Positions 10,996 through 21,349 are shown, counted from the first letter of the stretch. The stretch: DNA of 64,000 nt from Balaenoptera acutorostrata (GCF_949987535.1 NC_080074.1:43321641-43385640); one strand, 5' to 3'. Numbers and translations are program-made. The notes: generated from the letters alone by a model not told the origin.

Positions 10996-11300
10996 GGGAC
11001 TTCCCTGGTTGCGCAATGGTTAAGAATCCGCCTGCCAATGCAGGACACAGGTTCGAGCTCTGGTCTGGGAAGATCCCACATGCCACAGAGCAACTAAGCC
11101 CGCGTGCCACAACTACTGAAGCCCGCACGCCTAGAGCCTGTGCTCTGCAACAAGAGAAGCCACCGCAGTGAGAAGCCCGCGCACCGCAAGGAAGAATAGC
11201 CTCCGCTCGCCACAACTAGAGAAAGCCCGTGTGCAGCAACGAAGACCTAACACAGCCAAAAATAAATAAATAAATTTATAAAATAAACAAATAAATAAAA
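10996..11300 (+). mobile_element. CHR-type SINE, form A, nested in L1
   Basis: Starts gggacttccctggttgcgca and ends in an (aaat)n-rich tail. The B-box-like ggttcgagctc is present. A perfect 14-bp TSD taaaattttatttc (10982-10995, 11301-11314) bounds it. Orientation is opposite to the host L1. Confidence 0.96.
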
Positions 11301-11688
11301 TAAAATTTTATTTCTTTTGCCTTAGGAGACAGATCCAAAAAAATATTGCTGTGGATTATGTCAAAGAGTATTCTGCCTGTGTTCTTTTCTAGGAGTTTTA
11401 TGGTTTCAGGTCTTACATTTAGGTCTTCAATCCATTTGAGTTTATTTTTGTATATGGTGTGTGGTAATGTTCTAATTTCATTGTTTTACATGTAGCTGTC
11501 CAGTTTTCCCAGCACCACTCGTTGAAGAGACTGTCTTTTTTCTCCACTGTATATTCTTGCCTCCGTTGTCATAGATTAATTAACCATAGGTACATGGATT
11601 TATTCCTGGGCTCTCTGTTCTGTTCCATTGACCTATTTGTCTGTTTTGTGCCAGTACCATACTGTTTTGATTACTGTTGTTTACATTT

Positions 11689-12600
11689 TTAATGTTTGTA
11701 TAACATAGTCTTGTTATATACAGACTTGGAGTATATGCATGAAAGAGAAAAGTAATAAACAGAGTAGATGCAGTTAAAAATCTCTAATTTCATGCTTCCT
11801 TGGGGTGCTTAAATAATGCTAAATGATGGCTATTTTCCCAATTACCAGCATCACGTCATTAGGAAATGAGTTTTAAAATAGAGTTGGCATCAGGCTCGAG
11901 ATCTGCTCGGCATCATAAAAACTGGGTTCTTCTCAAAGACAGGGGATGACAAAAGTTCTTCTTCCAGCTTTATGGTCATTGTACTTCATCCGTCGAATGT
12001 TTGTGTCCAGGAACCAAATCATAAATTTTTAGAGGAAGCTGTGTATAAAATAAACAGTTTCTCGGTGATATGCCCTTGAGAAAGATTTTTGGATGGAAAA
12101 GTTCTCTTTGGATGATTTCTGCAAGCCCCATTCTGTCTACTAATGAAACTCCTGTGGCTTTTCTTCCGACTGTCCTGCAAATACCGGCTGCTAACCACTT
12201 GTGATTCAGGTCTGTATTGTATGTGCAGCATGTCCTCCATTTGTTCCCCTGCACCAGGGCTGGCTCTCCCGGTAAGCAGCCAATTGAAGGGAGAGATGAA
12301 GCCAGATGTAAACAGTGAGGTTTAATTTTTTCTTCCTAGTACATAGCAGAGCATCAAACACAGGAAGATACATAATAAATGTTCTTGGATAAAAGCAAGG
12401 GCTGCTATTAGCACAGTTTCCTGGCTCAGGATAGAATGGGCTTGTTTTTGCTTTTCCTAGATGATACTGAATTTAGGCATTTCTTTTAAAAAATTCTTTA
12501 GCATTATAAAGTATCCCAGAGGCAAAAAGAAGCTATGATGGATGCAAAGGATCTGAGTACATTGTGGTGAAAGGGAATGAGATTTGGAATTAGACAGAGA
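11689..12600. other. Single-copy-looking sequence, no gene recognised
   Basis: Only short ORFs on both strands. 'tacataataaatgttcttgg' near 12369 resembles the MIR/L2 end motif but is too short to call. The stretch 11880-12300 is not recognisably repetitive, and I cannot assign a function. Confidence 0.55.
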
Positions 12601-12602
12601 TT

Positions 12603-12950
12603 TATTCATCCATCCATTCACTCAACACGTATTTATCTAGACAGTGCATGTACTAGTGAATAAAACTGACAGTCCTGCCATCTTGGAACTTGCATTTTGT
12701 TAATGAAAATATGTGGTATGTTGGAAAGTGTAAGTGCTATGGAGAAAAAGCAAGTGAGGAAGGGGTGAGAGACAACAGTGAGTGGGGTGTACTTATAATA
12801 GGAGGGTTAGAAGGCCTCACTGAGAAAGTGACATTTCAACATGTGAAATACATGGAGGAGGTGAGGGCACCACATGGATAAGGGGGAAGAGTGTTCACAC
12901 AGAGGGAACAGCTAGGACAGAAGTCCTGAAGTGGGTGCAGCAAGCAGGCC
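12603..12950 (-). mobile_element. L2 LINE 3' fragment
   Basis: Reverse complement of the L2 3' end: 'cattcactcaacacgtattt', 'agtgctatggagaaaaagca', 'ggcctcactgagaaagtgac' and 'acagagggaacagctaggac' occur in the right order. Confidence 0.78.
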
Positions 12951-12969
12951 ATTATCGCTCCAGAGGAGA

Positions 12970-13132
12970 CTTGGGTATAAATCTAGTCCTGCCTCGTAGG
13001 GTGCCTAACCTCCCGAAGCTTCAGGTTCCTCCTCTGAAAAAGTAGAGACGAAAATGCTTAGATAACTTGCAGGACTGTAGTGAAGACCAAACGAAAGAGT
13101 AAAGGTAAAGAACCAGCGTAATGCCAGGTATC
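12970..13132 (+). mobile_element. MIR SINE fragment
   Basis: 'tctagtcctgcctcgtaggg', 'cttcaggttcctcctctgaa' and 'taatgccaggtatc' follow the MIR plus-strand order, ending at the TSD of the SINE next to it. Confidence 0.65.
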
Positions 13133-13144
13133 CAGATAAGAGTT

Positions 13145-13460
13145 GTGTTTTTTTGTTTTTTTTTTTTTAAAATTTTTACGCTTTATTTATTTATTTTTGG
13201 CTGTGTTGGGTCTTCGTTTCTGTGCGTGGGCTTTCTCTGGTTGTGGCGAGTGGGGGCCGCTCTTCATCGCCGTGCGCGGGCCTCTCACTGTCGCGGCCTC
13301 TCTTGTTGCGGAGCACAGGCTCCAGACGCACAGGCTCAGCAATTGTGGCTCACGGGCCCAGTTGCTCCGCGGCATGTGGGCTCCTCCCAGACCAGGGCTC
13401 GAACCCGTGTCCCCTGCATTGGCAGGCAGACTCTCAACCACTGCGCCACCAGGGAAGCCC
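13145..13460 (-). mobile_element. CHR-type SINE, form B
   Basis: Full-length form B on the minus strand, with head …accagggaagccc at the right and a T-rich tail at the left. Perfect 12-bp TSD cagataagagtt (13133-13144, 13461-13472). CpG sites in the body are largely retained, which suggests a fairly recent insertion. Confidence 0.96.
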
Positions 13461-13489
13461 CAGATAAGAGTTTTAATTACAATATAAAG

Positions 13490-13575
13490 GATGTTTCATA
13501 ACACTGATTACTGCTTCTGTTTCTTCTTCCTGGAAAATGAAGGAAATAAAAACACACTGTAGGTTTCTCATGAGA
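13490..13575 (+). mobile_element. MIR fragment, left part (split by LTR)
   Basis: 'ctgtttcttcttcctggaaa' then 'atgaaggaaataaaaa' resembles the MIR 'cctcatctgtaaaatgg' region. The right part, starting gagtaaatgcaataatcc, resumes at 14101 after the LTR. Confidence 0.5.
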
Positions 13576-14100
13576 AGTAAAGGGTGGCAGAATATGCCAC
13601 CCCAAAATATGCCTCTTTGGCATAAGGATTATCTTGAGAAACAGCAGACATAAGAGAAGCTCTGAAAACACAGAAGTTACCCTTTTGTAAGGGAAATTTA
13701 CATCTGTAAGGAAATCCCCATTTGTAAGGTTATCTCTTTCTCTGTACCAGAAGAGAAAGATGACTAAATCACAAGAAACTCATCCATGGAGAAGGCACCA
13801 ATTTAAATCTGCATAGCAAACCTTACTTTTGTTTACTATACTTTTGCTGGTCACCTCCCTATAACTGGCCTCTCCCATACCCTTCTCTCATTTGTCTTTA
13901 GCTGAAGATGATATTTAAGCCTGAATTCTAAACCACCTCTGAGAGTTATTTGTTTTTTCTTGGGCATCTCCCATGTATACATGAAGTATACATGTTAATA
14001 AACTTCTGTTTGTTTTTCTTTTGTTAATCTCTCTCTTGTTACAGGGTTCCAAGGAGAGAACTTAAAAGAGTAGAGAGAAAATTATTTTTCCTCCCCTACA
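13576..14100 (+). mobile_element. Old ERV LTR (ERVL-like), copy 1
   Basis: Contains 'ggcagaatatgccacccc', 'tagctgaagatgatatttaa' and 'catgttaataaacttctgtt' (AATAAA signal), and ends cctcccctaca. The left edge is approximate. Related to the shorter copy at 15430-15722. No PBS, PPT or gene sequence lies next to it, and MIR sequence appears on both sides, so it is taken as a solo LTR. Confidence 0.62.
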
Positions 14101-14170
14101 GGAGTAAATGCAATAATCCATGTAAAATACTTAGCCCAAAGGCTGACACATAGTAGATACATAATTTATG
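14101..14170 (+). mobile_element. MIR fragment, right part
   Basis: 'aatccatgtaaaatacttag', then 'gctgacacatagtagatac', matches the MIR 3' end and continues the piece at 13490-13575. Confidence 0.6.
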
Positions 14171-15084
14171 GCAATTCTCATTATCAGATGTTTCAATAAA
14201 GCATTCATTAGTATAGACATAGATAAAATTGGGAGAGCAACAGCAAGCCACGAACCAACAGGGCTGGGAGGAAAACAGGAACTAGGTCCAGGGCCCAAAG
14301 AACTAGGAAATAATGAGGGCAATGGATCTGGCAATCAGCACAGTGAGGATGAATTCCATCAAGGTTTTACTCAAAGCCATGGCAGACTTGGTGGGTAATC
14401 TGCTTTATTTGAAGGGGCTGGAGTGGAAGAGACAGCAGAGCAGAGGCAAAAACTAGGTGAATCTGAGGCTTCAGTATAGGAAAGGAAATATACCCAATAG
14501 GTATCATAAAGTTGAGTAGAAACATCATAAGCAGACTTGGCCATAAATGGGCATAATTTGTCAAAGGAAACAGGCTAGGATGGAGGGGAGAGAGATTAAT
14601 GCAGTATGTCAAGATGATATCCACATATGTGGAAGCCCATAACTGTTAGGTGGGAGTACAGTGGAGAACATTTGGATAAGGATAAAAGTAGAGAGAAAGC
14701 AAAAATGATATAGTTGTGGGAGGATACTAAAGACAGTTCCATAAGGAGTAGGAAATAGAAGTTGTATTCTGCAATCAGACAGCAAATGCTGGCCAAGCTA
14801 TCCAGAAGTATTGCTAGATCCCAGGTTCAGTTAAGAACAATTCATCAAATCCTTGAAAGTCAGAGTATCATGGTAGTTAACTTAATGGACCATAAAGGTG
14901 AACAGATTTAATTTCAGATGTATTGTCTGACATTTGATAAATTAACCTCTATTAACCTTGATTTTCTAGCAAGTAAAATAAAGATGATGAAATTCTTTTG
15001 AGGGTACTATATGAGAAGTCTTTTGAAAATGGTTAAACATTTTCCTAGAATTTCATCTTCCTATTAATGTAGAAATGACAAAGG
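14171..15084. other. Unassigned sequence
   Basis: A-rich, with no ORF beyond chance length and no named repeat. Faint repeat-like character (purine-rich on the plus strand) suggests an eroded old element, but I cannot identify it. Confidence 0.45.
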
Positions 15085-15180
15085 GAGTTGCTATTTTGGA
15101 TTTAATTTTGACCAACAGTGAAGAAGCCATGAGCTGAGTTGGGAACTTCAGAAGAAAGGGGAGAAAACACAAAGCAATTA
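15085..15180 (+). mobile_element. Possible CR1/L3 LINE remnant
   Basis: The plus-strand frame reads GVAILDLILTNSEE, close to the conserved DLxLTNxEE segment near the end of the endonuclease domain in CR1/L3 LINEs. Only about 30 codons are recognisable. Confidence 0.42.
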
Positions 15181-15429
15181 CCTACATTAGAGCCCTGGAT
15201 AAAGAGAGGGGCACTCAAGGCAGGAGCCTGAGATTGCATCATTTCTTTCCATTTCTCCAAGAGCTTCCCAAAGCACAACTTGACATGAACTTTGTTTTTC
15301 CTCTTTCAGCTGGACCACCCAGATGGCCACACATTTCCCACCTCTTTGAAATGTTCCCTTTCCCTTTGTCTTTCTGTGACATTTTTGTACAAACATTAAT
15401 TATTTTTTTTTCCCCTAAGTGGTTCTGAA
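15181..15429. other. Unassigned sequence
   Basis: No repeat or gene recognised. The C/T-rich section 15230-15380 has no clear exon boundaries. Confidence 0.4.
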
Positions 15430-15722
15430 AGTGCAGAAGTCAGAGTCAGGAGCACTCAAGCGCTCTTTTATTTCCTTTGTCCTGTCACTTTTCTACAAAA
15501 TTTATTGTTCCTTTACTAAGATACCATATAAGCCCAGGTTTTAACCACTCCTTTGAGTTCCTCACCTCTGAGGGCTCTCATGTGTACGCATGATACACAT
15601 GTTAATAAACTTCTGTTTGTTTTTCTCCTGTTAATCTGTCTTTTATCAGACAGGGTGCTTCCTGCTGAGGTAAAGAGAATGTAGGAGGGTAGAAGGAAAG
15701 AGATTTTTTCCCCCCTCTACAA
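15430..15722 (+). mobile_element. Old ERV LTR (ERVL-like), copy 2, truncated
   Basis: Shares 'catgttaataaacttctgtt', 'tttttctcctgttaatctg' and a ccctctaca end with the LTR at 13576-14100, in the same orientation. The AATAAA signal is kept. Shorter than copy 1 at the 5' side. Confidence 0.58.
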
Positions 15723-15912
15723 TAGGTATGTGATGACACAGCATCTAAAAAGCATAACCTTCAGGCTTTTTAAGACTTAGGTCCGGATGGGCACAGCATC
15801 GCTACCACCACATTCTCTTGGTTAAAGCAGTCACAGGGCCAGACCAAATTTGAGATTGTGGGAAATAAATGCCATTTTTCAATGTGGGGAGTGACAAAGA
15901 GTAGGTGGCCAT
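15723..15912. other. Old interspersed repeat, unnamed
   Basis: 'ttaaagcagtcacagggcca' and, beyond the SINE, 'tttttaatctaccaca' look like pieces of one old repeat interrupted by the SINE at 15913-16346. I cannot name it. Confidence 0.35.
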
Positions 15913-16346
15913 GTTTTTTTTTTTTTTTTTTTGATCACTTAAAATTTTTTTTAAGCCAATCATCTTTTTGCACAGTTTGAAAGAAACTTTTCTTTATTTA
16001 TTTAAAATTTATTTATTTATTTATTTTGGGCTGTGTTGGGTCTTCATTGCTGCACACGGGCATTCTCTAGTTACGGCGAGCGGGGGCCACTCTTCGTTGC
16101 GGTGCGCAGGCTTCTCATTGCAGTGGCTTCTCTTGTTGTGGAGCACCGGCTCTAGGCGCGCGGGCTTCAGTAGTTGTGGCACGCGGGCTCAGTAGTGGTT
16201 CGCGGGCTCTAGAGCGCAGGCTCAGTAGTTGTGGCACACGGGCTTAGCTGCTTCGCGGCATGTGGGATCTTACCGGACCAGGGCTCGAACCCGTGTCCCC
16301 TGCATTGGCAGGCGGATTCTTAACCACTGTGCCACCAGGGAAGCCC
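15913..16346 (-). mobile_element. CHR-type SINE, form A, with extra 3' sequence and second poly(A)
   Basis: SINE body at 16346-16026 on the minus strand. Its AT-rich tail is followed by about 59 bp of unrelated sequence (15991-15933) and then a 19-base poly(A) (T-run 15914-15932). An 11-bp TSD taggtggccat (15902-15912, 16347-16357) encloses the whole unit, so SINE plus extra sequence inserted together. This is the pattern of a read-through transcript, i.e. 3' transduction. Confidence 0.93.
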
Positions 16347-16379
16347 TAGGTGGCCATTTTTAATCTACCACACTCATAT

Positions 16380-17541
16380 TTAACCTAAAAAAACTCAAGC
16401 CCTTCATATAGACTTGGAAGTACCCAGATTGGGGTTGGAAGTAGGGAAGATATCTGTCCTAGTTGTAGCCTATCGGCTCTCACCCCAAACTCCCAGATTC
16501 TTCTCAATTGCTTCTGGTCACTTTATTACCAACTCTCCATTCCTTTTGGGTCTACTTCTTCCCCAAACAGGCCCATAGCTGTACCTTCTCTAAGGTAATA
16601 CTATCACAAGGGTGGTAATGGGGAGCAAAAGGATGGGAAGTCAGACATCAGACACCCCTATTCCTCCAGTCTTGAGCCTCCACTCCCACAGGGAGTGCCC
16701 AGCGGGCAGCCATCCCTCTCCCCCAGGCCAGTCCTCCTACCAACTTATTGAGGATTGTCCTAACTCTCTAGTTTCTTTCATTTCCTCTCTTACACACGTT
16801 TTACTTTTTATCTCCCTCCAGATGAGTCCAGAAGTCATTTTCCATTAGAACAATCTCCTCAACCCAGAGAGAAGCGTGTTGACTTTATTGTGCTGGACCT
16901 TATCTCATCTTCCCCACACCACAGTACTGACCCTGGACCTTGTCTTTCACACCTAAAGGCCCATTCATGTGTGACATGGAAATGACAAGAATTGATTTTA
17001 TGCTTTTTCTTATGAATATAATAACTTCCACTTTTCTCTCTTACGATTTTTATACATGGCCTCGCCTCTGTTCTGCCAGAGCTGTCTGCTTGCCTTGGGG
17101 AGGATGAGGATTGTAGCGGTAGGAAGGCAATGAGGAAGGGGGAATGATATTCAACTTTTGATTTCCAGAGCTGTCAGAAGTGCAGTGATAGTCTTAAAAA
17201 CCAGTCTTTGTCAAGAGAGGAAATGACTTCTAAATTCCATAAGCTATCATTAACATATCAAGAGCAGAATCCAGGGGGCTAAAATGAAAGTGTTATTCCA
17301 GGGAGAGAGAACTGAGGGTAAGAAAAGTACCTGCTACAAAGGGGTAGGAGGACTGGGAAGTGACGTTGTGGGAAGCCCACCTCCTGACCCTAAAGGATTA
17401 TGGGAAGAGGAAAGGAGATAAAGTTTGTGGGACAGGTGGTAAAAGGAAGTTGTGAGACACTTGTGTTCTTTCCAGGCTAAAGTCCTAGAGGAGGGAGGTC
17501 ATCAAATCAGTACCAGAGAGCAGATAGCAAAACGGGTTTTG
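16380..17541. other. Single-copy-looking sequence, no gene recognised
   Basis: Mixed C/T-rich (16450-16860) and G/A-rich (17080-17500) sequence. No ORF of note, no named repeat and no convincing exon. Confidence 0.55.
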
Positions 17542-17551
17542 TCCTTTTCTT

Positions 17552-17844
17552 TTTTTTATTTAAATTTATTTATTTATGGCTGTGTTGGGTCTTCGTTTCT
17601 GTGTGAGGGCTTTCTCTAATTGCGGCAAGCGGGGGCCACTCTTCATCGCGGTGCGCGGGCCTCTCACTATCGCGGCCTCTCTTTGTTGCAGAGCACAGGC
17701 TCCAGACGTGCAGGCTCAGTAATTGTGGCTCACGGGCCTAGTTGCTCCGCGGCATGTGGGATCTTCCCAGACCAGGGCTCGAACCCGCGTCCCCTGCATT
17801 GGCAGGCAGATTCTCAACCACTGCGCCACCAGGGAAGCCCCTTA
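17552..17844 (-). mobile_element. CHR-type SINE, form B
   Basis: Full-length minus-strand copy with a 10-bp TSD tccttttctt (17542-17551, 17845-17854). The form B signature gtctggagcc (here with one change) lies mid-body. Confidence 0.95.
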
Positions 17845-17854
17845 TCCTTTTCTT

Positions 17855-18568
17855 AATTGGAACCCTTGAGGGAGACTGCCATGCAGGGTGGTATCCAGTT
17901 CCCTGGGTGTGGATGGAACGGGATGCACAGGTGTTTTGCAGAACAGGGAGATGTGCAGAGACAGCTGAGGTAGAGATCTTGACTCCTTGGGGTCTGTGTA
18001 TGGCTTGTGAGGAATCTAGAGGTTCTCAAATGCCCTCAGGGAGCTGCTGAAAGTAGATGAGGTTCAGGCTGGGGAACTTGCTGCAAGATGTCACTGTGTG
18101 GAGTGGAGGCAAGGAAACCCTGAGGCTGGGAACTCAAGGTGGGATGGGGAACAACTGAGATGCGTGGCTAGACTTCCAGTGGCTCTGTAGCAACCAGCAA
18201 AGGTGTGAGGTAGGCCGAGTGCCAAGGGTGACCTTAACCAAGCTAAGAGAAAAGACAGAGATGAGTTTCTCAGTTGCAGACGTTAGCCGCCACCACCTGT
18301 AGGACGCTCCGAAGGACCCTGACTCACACCCACCTTAGTGGGTACCAACCAGCACACACCCAAGGACAGCGCCGGGGGGCCTGCAGTGGAGACAGCAGAA
18401 AGACAGACACCACTCCAGTCCCATCCCCATCTCCCCAGTGCTGACAAGATGTGAGTCTTATCTACACCTTAGAGCCATAATGGGGAAAGGGAAAGGAACA
18501 ATCCAGCTCCGATAGGGAGTTAAACTTTGATAGAATGTTTAGTCCTCACAGAATATTTTCAGTCAAAT
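17855..18568. other. Single-copy-looking sequence, relatively GC-rich
   Basis: Includes a CpG-bearing patch at about 18280-18390. No recognisable repeat, ORF or exon. Confidence 0.5.
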
Positions 18569-18606
18569 GTACCATTAATTAAAAAAAAAAAAAGTACCAT
18601 TAATTA
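18569..18606. mobile_element. Poly(A)-only retroinsertion scar
   Basis: Two perfect copies of gtaccattaatta (18569-18581, 18594-18606) flank nothing but 12 A's. This is what an L1-machinery insertion looks like when only the poly(A) end of an RNA is copied. A tandem duplication with an A-tract is the alternative. Confidence 0.6.
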
Positions 18607-18854
18607 GAAAAGTTGATGTGCTCACCGCACCCCCAAATTGGCTGCTACCCAGCAGGATGGGAACTCATGAGGATTACGTCTATGAGAGAAAATTTTAAAG
18701 TTACATGGTCTCTGTACATTTGAGTTTTAGTTTGTGTTCATTTTGCAACTTCATTCCTCATATATTTCTCAATAAATGACCAAGTTTCCTACAGAGATGA
18801 ATTCTTCAGTTCCCCAGTTCCCCCAGGATGCAGAAGTAGCTGTAATTAATTTTT

Positions 18855-19298
18855 TTTTTGGCTGTGTTGGGTCTTCGTTGCTGAGCGCGGGCTTTTCTCT
18901 AGTTGCTGAGAGCAGGGGCTACTCTTCATTGTGGTGCGCGGGCTTCTCATTGTGGTGGCTTCTCTTGTTGCAGAGCATGGGCTCTAGGCACGCGGGCTTC
19001 AGTAGTTGTGGCACGTGGGCTCAGTAGTTGTGGCTTGCAGGCTCTAGAGCACAGACTTCAGTAGTTGTGGCACGTGGGCTCAGTAGTTGTGGCTCGCGGG
19101 CTCTAGAGCGCAGGCTCAGTAGTTGTGGCACGTGGGCTCAGTAGTTGTGACTCGCGGGCTCTAGAGCGCAGGCTCAGTAATTGTGGTGCATGGGCTTAGT
19201 TGCTCCGCGGCATGTGGGATCTTCCTAGACCAGGGCTCGAACCCGTGTCCCCTGCATTGGCAAGCGGATTCTTAACCGCTGCGCCACCAGGGAAGCCC
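18855..19298 (-). mobile_element. CHR-type SINE, form A, with internal tandem amplification
   Basis: 444 bp, clearly longer than the about 300-340 bp of sister copies. A perfect 15-bp TSD ctgtaattaattttt (18840-18854, 19299-19313). The extra length is a tandem array inside the body (about 18991-19196). Head and tRNA boxes are normal. Confidence 0.96.
18991..19196 (-). repeat. Tandem repeat inside the SINE
   Basis: A unit of about 57 bp, built from 'cagtagttgtggcacgtggg' and 'ggctctagagcgcaggctca', occurs a little over three times with small differences (sense of the plus strand). Other form A SINEs here carry one to two. Confidence 0.8.
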
Positions 19299-19313
19299 CT
19301 GTAATTAATTTTT

Positions 19314-19964
19314 AAAGCAAAAATATTTCTTCCCTTTTCATCAGAAACCATTATTTCTCCTAAACTCCCCATTTCTCATGTTTTATTTAGAAAGACCCAG
19401 AACTGGGAAAACACAAAACTCAGATCACGAAGCAATTTCTGGCACCTCCCCTCTGAAAAACTTGACCCTCAGTAGCTCCTGCCACCTTCCCATGTGCTCT
19501 GCTGCTTGTCTGGAGGGAGCTGGCGGAAGCTCTGTGGGTGGAGTGGCCCAGGGCTATTGGGGGCCACATCCCAGCTGACCCAGTTCTGTGATCTTTTCTA
19601 GGTTCCCGTCTGTCTCAGCCTCAGGTAACTAACTGTCCAGCTGAATTACAAAAATAAAATAAAATAAAATTCCTCTTTTTCTTAGTTTGAGATAAAGTTG
19701 GAATTTTTCAAAAGGTATTTTCAGTAAGAAACTGAGAGGTAATAAAAGAGAAACACAGTAAAATATAAAAACCAAGGGTTTTTTGGATTACAGATTTATT
19801 ACAGTAAATGGAGGAGGGTGGGGAGGATGCCCAGGCCAATATCGTCTCAGATGCACAGCTTTTAGGGCGTTCAGCCATGGCCTCCTTTTCCTCCTCTTGA
19901 TCCTGCCAGAGGACTCTTGTCCCGGATTCAGAACTACGGCTCGTGATTTTCTTCTTCCTTTAAG
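19314..19964. other. Single-copy-looking sequence
   Basis: Short (aaaat)n run near 19650-19668. Nothing else recognised. Confidence 0.5.
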
Positions 19965-20188
19965 CAGTGGTTTTCACCTGGGGTGGGACTGGGGGCGGTT
20001 TTAGCCCTAGGGGACATGTGGCAATGTCTGGAAACACTTTTGGTGCTCACAACTTAGGGAGGGCGGTGCTGCTGGCATCCAGTAGGGAGAGGCCAGTGAG
20101 GCTGCCAAACATCACACAGTGCACAGGACAGCCCTCACAGCAAAGAATGATCCTGCCCCAAATGTTGGTTTTGCTGAGGTTGAGAGAA
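19965..20188 (-). mobile_element. MER5A-type hAT DNA transposon
   Basis: Non-autonomous hAT-Charlie element: 'cagtggttttcacctggggt' at the left terminus, then 'ggacatgtggcaatgtctgg', 'gcacaggacagccctcacag' and 'tgctgaggttgagag' at the right, in the MER5A minus-strand order. The TSD is not preserved clearly. Confidence 0.8.
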
Positions 20189-20294
20189 CCGATTTTGAGA
20201 GTCATATCCTGTATGACAATTTACTGCTATGGTGAAAGGATTGTTCTCATTGGAAAAAAGACAAAACCACACTTCTATATTAATTAACTAACTA

Positions 20295-20520
20295 ATTAAT
20301 CAATCCATTCGTGTATCAAATATCTTTTTGGTATTGACTATGTGCATGACCTTGCTAAGCAATGAACAAGACAGACAGCCTTTTCCCTTGCAGAGCTTAT
20401 GGGCAAATGCAAAAGAGAGTCATTAAACATAAAAGTAGACAAATGTTATATTTAATTGTAATTGTGATAACGCCACAAAAAATATGGGCAGATAGGAGAG
20501 TACATATTTGAAGGGAAAAC
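20295..20520 (-). mobile_element. L2 3' fragment
   Basis: 'caatccattcgtgtatcaaa' then 'gcaatgaacaagacagacag' and 'cttgcagagcttatggg' follow the L2 3' UTR reversed. Diverged. Confidence 0.6.
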
Positions 20521-20564
20521 TAGCTTTTTTTAAAAAAAATCAATAGAATATTGTTATATTTTCT

Positions 20565-20913
20565 TTTTTAATATTTTTTTGGTAAACTTATTTATTTTAT
20601 TTTTGGCCGCGTTGGGTCTTCATTGCTGCATGCAGGCTTTCTCTAGTTGCAGCGAGCGTGGGCTACTCTTCGTTGCGGTGCCCGGGCTTCTCATTACGGA
20701 GTCTTCTCTTTTTTTCGGAGCACGGGCTCTAGGCGCACGGGCTTCAGTAGTTGTGGCACACGGGCTCAGTAGTTGTGGCACACGGGCTCAGTAGTTGTGG
20801 CGCACAGGCTTAGTTGCTCAGTGGCATGTGGGATCTTCCCGGACCAGGGCTCGAACCTGTGTCCCCTGCATTGGCAGGTGGCTCCTTAACCACTGCGCCA
20901 CCAGGGAAGCCCC
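20565..20913 (-). mobile_element. CHR-type SINE, form A
   Basis: Minus-strand copy with head …ccagggaagccc at the right and an A/T tail at the left. TSD tgttata(t/g)tttct, one mismatch in 13 (20552-20564, 20914-20926). Contains two repeats of 'cacacgggctcagtagttgt'. Confidence 0.94.
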
Positions 20914-20926
20914 TGTTATAGTTTCT

Positions 20927-21349
20927 AAAAATTAAAAAATTCATTGAAAAAAATTTTAATGTTTTATTCCCTTAAACTTTCATCATAACCGTTTTCATCA
21001 TAACCAAGGACATAGTCTCCTTTGTCATCCTTGGTTTTCCAAAGGAGAACTGTGACTCTCCTTGTTTTTAAAATGTTCATTTAAATCTCTTTTCCAAAAT
21101 GTAATAGCCTATTGAAGCTTGTTTGCTGCTGAGCACAAGCCCTACCCTCCCTGTGGATACCAAAGCAATGCTGGGAAGGGCCGGGGTTGGAGGGCAACGT
21201 TGGGTTAATCCAAGAATTAAGACCGAAGTGACAGCCACCAGTTTCCAGCTGGTGGTCAATTCCCTTTCCTGCATAAAGATACTCAGTAAGCAACAAGATC
21301 CATATTTCACAATGTGAGTCTATGGTCTTTTCCCAGGGGTGTTAATCAC
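20927..21349. other. Single-copy-looking sequence
   Basis: A 13-bp direct repeat tttcatcataacc lies near 20978-21005. No gene or named repeat. Confidence 0.5.

Larger units (their letters stand above)
9119..11677 (-). mobile_element. 5'-truncated L1, with one LTR and two SINEs nested inside
   Basis: Minus-strand L1 3' half, covering the 3' UTR and the C-terminal part of ORF2. Landmarks include 'tatagcatagtgattcagta', 'gctgtaccaatttatattcc' and 'ccagtaccatactgttttga'. An 11-bp TSD tgtttacattt flanks it (9108-9118 and 11678-11688), so both ends are defined: a standard 5'-truncated retrotransposition. ORF2 fragments have stops throughout. The insertions at 9160-9624, 10371-10658 and 10996-11300 interrupt an otherwise collinear L1. 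Confidence 0.93.

Noticed and set aside
13576..15722. A single provirus with two LTRs
   Set aside because: No PBS, PPT or ERV genes between the LTRs, and MIR sequence flanks the first LTR on both sides.
18991..19196. Regularly spaced repeats resembling a CRISPR-like array
   Set aside because: Units are adjacent tandem copies of SINE body without variable spacers, in a mammalian genome.
20978..21005. 13-bp direct repeat tttcatcataacc
   Set aside because: Short local duplication with no inserted sequence between the copies; no further support for a mobile element.
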